Shown here: piece after piece, positions 63,542 to 64,000 of the stretch
How positions within the stretch are numbered: the stretch's first letter is position 1
How the letters are laid out: each line of letters opens with the position of its first letter
From: Candidatus Formimonas warabiya
GTDB lineage: Bacteria > Bacillota > Dehalobacteriia > Dehalobacteriales > Dehalobacteriaceae
Direction: 5' to 3'
Length of the DNA: 64,000 nucleotides
Assembly (NCBI RefSeq): GCF_002777255.1
Contig: NZ_CP017634.1
Coordinates: 1,314,903-1,378,902, forward strand
Translations under genes and position numbers: made by a program
Notes under the pieces: generated by a model
Told to the model about the DNA's origin: nothing
Databases searched by the model: none
The model's input: the letters and a program-made list of their open reading frames with translations, nothing else

Positions 63542-64000
63542 TTATTTTCACCTGCAATTCTCAATATATATTGTCCATACTCCGTTTTTTCATATTCCTT
63601 TCCCAATTTAATAAGTTCTGCTCTACTTATCCATTTATTGTTATAAGCAATCTCTTCAAGGCAGGCTATATATAATCCTGTTCTCTTTTGAATCGTTTTA
63701 ACAAAATCAGAGGCATTAGCCAGTCCATCGTAAGTCCCTGTATCAAGCCATGCAAAACCCCTTCCTAAAACCTCCACCTTTAACTTGTTTTCTAATAAAT
63801 AATCTCTATTTAAATCTGTTATCTCTATTTCTCCTCTTGCTGAAGGTTTTAGACTTTTCGCTTTATTAATTACACAATTATCATAATAGTACAACCCTGG
63901 AATTGCATAATTTGATTTTGGATTTTCGGGTTTTTCTTCCAGAGATAATACATTACCACTTTCATCAAATTCAACTACACCAAACTCTTTTGGATTACCT
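63538..64000 (-). CDS. rfbA: Glucose-1-phosphate thymidylyltransferase, C-terminal part (runs off window)
   Basis: About 153 residues to the window edge. The sequence [19 protein letters not shown], then [47 protein letters not shown] and [20 protein letters not shown] is the second half of RfbA/RmlA. It couples glucose-1-phosphate and dTTP. It ends with ATGA overlap on rfbB, so both are one operon of deoxysugar synthesis that extends beyond the window. Confidence 0.93.
   Translation of the reverse strand, partial: GNPKEFGVVEFDESGNVLSLEEKPENPKSNYAIPGLYYYDNCVINKAKSLKPSARGEIEITDLNRDYLLENKLKVEVLGRGFAWLDTGTYDGLANASDFVKTIQKRTGLYIACLEEIAYNNKWISRAELIKLGKEYEKTEYGQYILRIAGENK

Overview
The window looks like a chromosome segment of a strictly anaerobic, spore-forming Bacillota (Clostridia; Peptococcaceae or Desulfitobacteriales-like). 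Evidence: a trimethylamine methyltransferase gene with an in-frame amber codon at the pyrrolysine site; a siroheme-linked heme cluster with a NirJ/Ahb-type radical SAM protein; Na+-pump decarboxylase subunits and glutaconyl-CoA decarboxylase; a YtaF-type sporulation membrane protein; LysM repeats; and strong AGGAGG ribosome binding sites with frequent GTG/TTG starts. No rRNA, CRISPR array or intact phage is visible. The genus is an inference.

Layout. 0-5 kb: methylamine locus (amino-acid permease, mttB with amber codon, PocR-AraC regulator, divergent corrinoid protein). 5-14.6 kb: small membrane proteins, arsR-asnB, a ferritin-like protein, a MEDS-domain histidine kinase, a seven-LysM protein, YtaF, a B3/B4-domain protein and a small HTH regulator. 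14.6-18 kb: Na+-pump decarboxylase beta and gamma subunits around a decayed biotin-carrier relic, flanked by inverted copies of an ~84-bp palindromic repeat. 18.2-37.6 kb: a catabolic cluster on the minus strand, bounded on both sides by 3' fragments of tRNA-Leu; it reads as a genomic island at the intact tRNA-Leu(CAG) at 38.6 kb, with a second 1-kb toxin-antitoxin segment stacked beside the tRNA.

The island encodes a GntR regulator, a split UxaA-type dehydratase/lyase, a malate/lactate-type dehydrogenase, an IclR regulator, an acyl-CoA carboxyltransferase with its own biotin carrier, an ADP-forming acyl-CoA synthetase, a complete tripartite tricarboxylate transporter, a second biotin carrier, the glutaconyl-CoA decarboxylase alpha subunit, 3-hydroxybutyryl-CoA dehydrogenase, crotonase, thiolase and an enolase-superfamily enzyme. 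A coherent reading is uptake of an organic acid, CoA activation, decarboxylation to crotonyl-CoA, beta-oxidation to acetyl-CoA, and ATP recovery by the synthetase. The membrane beta subunit needed for Na+ pumping lies just outside the island. The actual substrate cannot be read from the sequence.

38.7-48.9 kb: lipoprotein, 3D-domain protein with a stop codon in its signal peptide, gamma carbonic anhydrase, heme operon (hemA-hemC-hemB-nirJ-like-hemL, no hemD/cobA), polyprenyl diphosphate synthase and an O-antigen-ligase-like protein. 49-56 kb: AT-rich accessory region with three toxin-antitoxin pairs, palindromic repeats and a diguanylate cyclase. 56-64 kb: surface polysaccharide genes (CapD/FlaA1-type dehydratase, galE, rfbB, rfbA) with an ImmA/IrrE regulator, VanZ, a MITE-like element and an IS110 transposase remnant.
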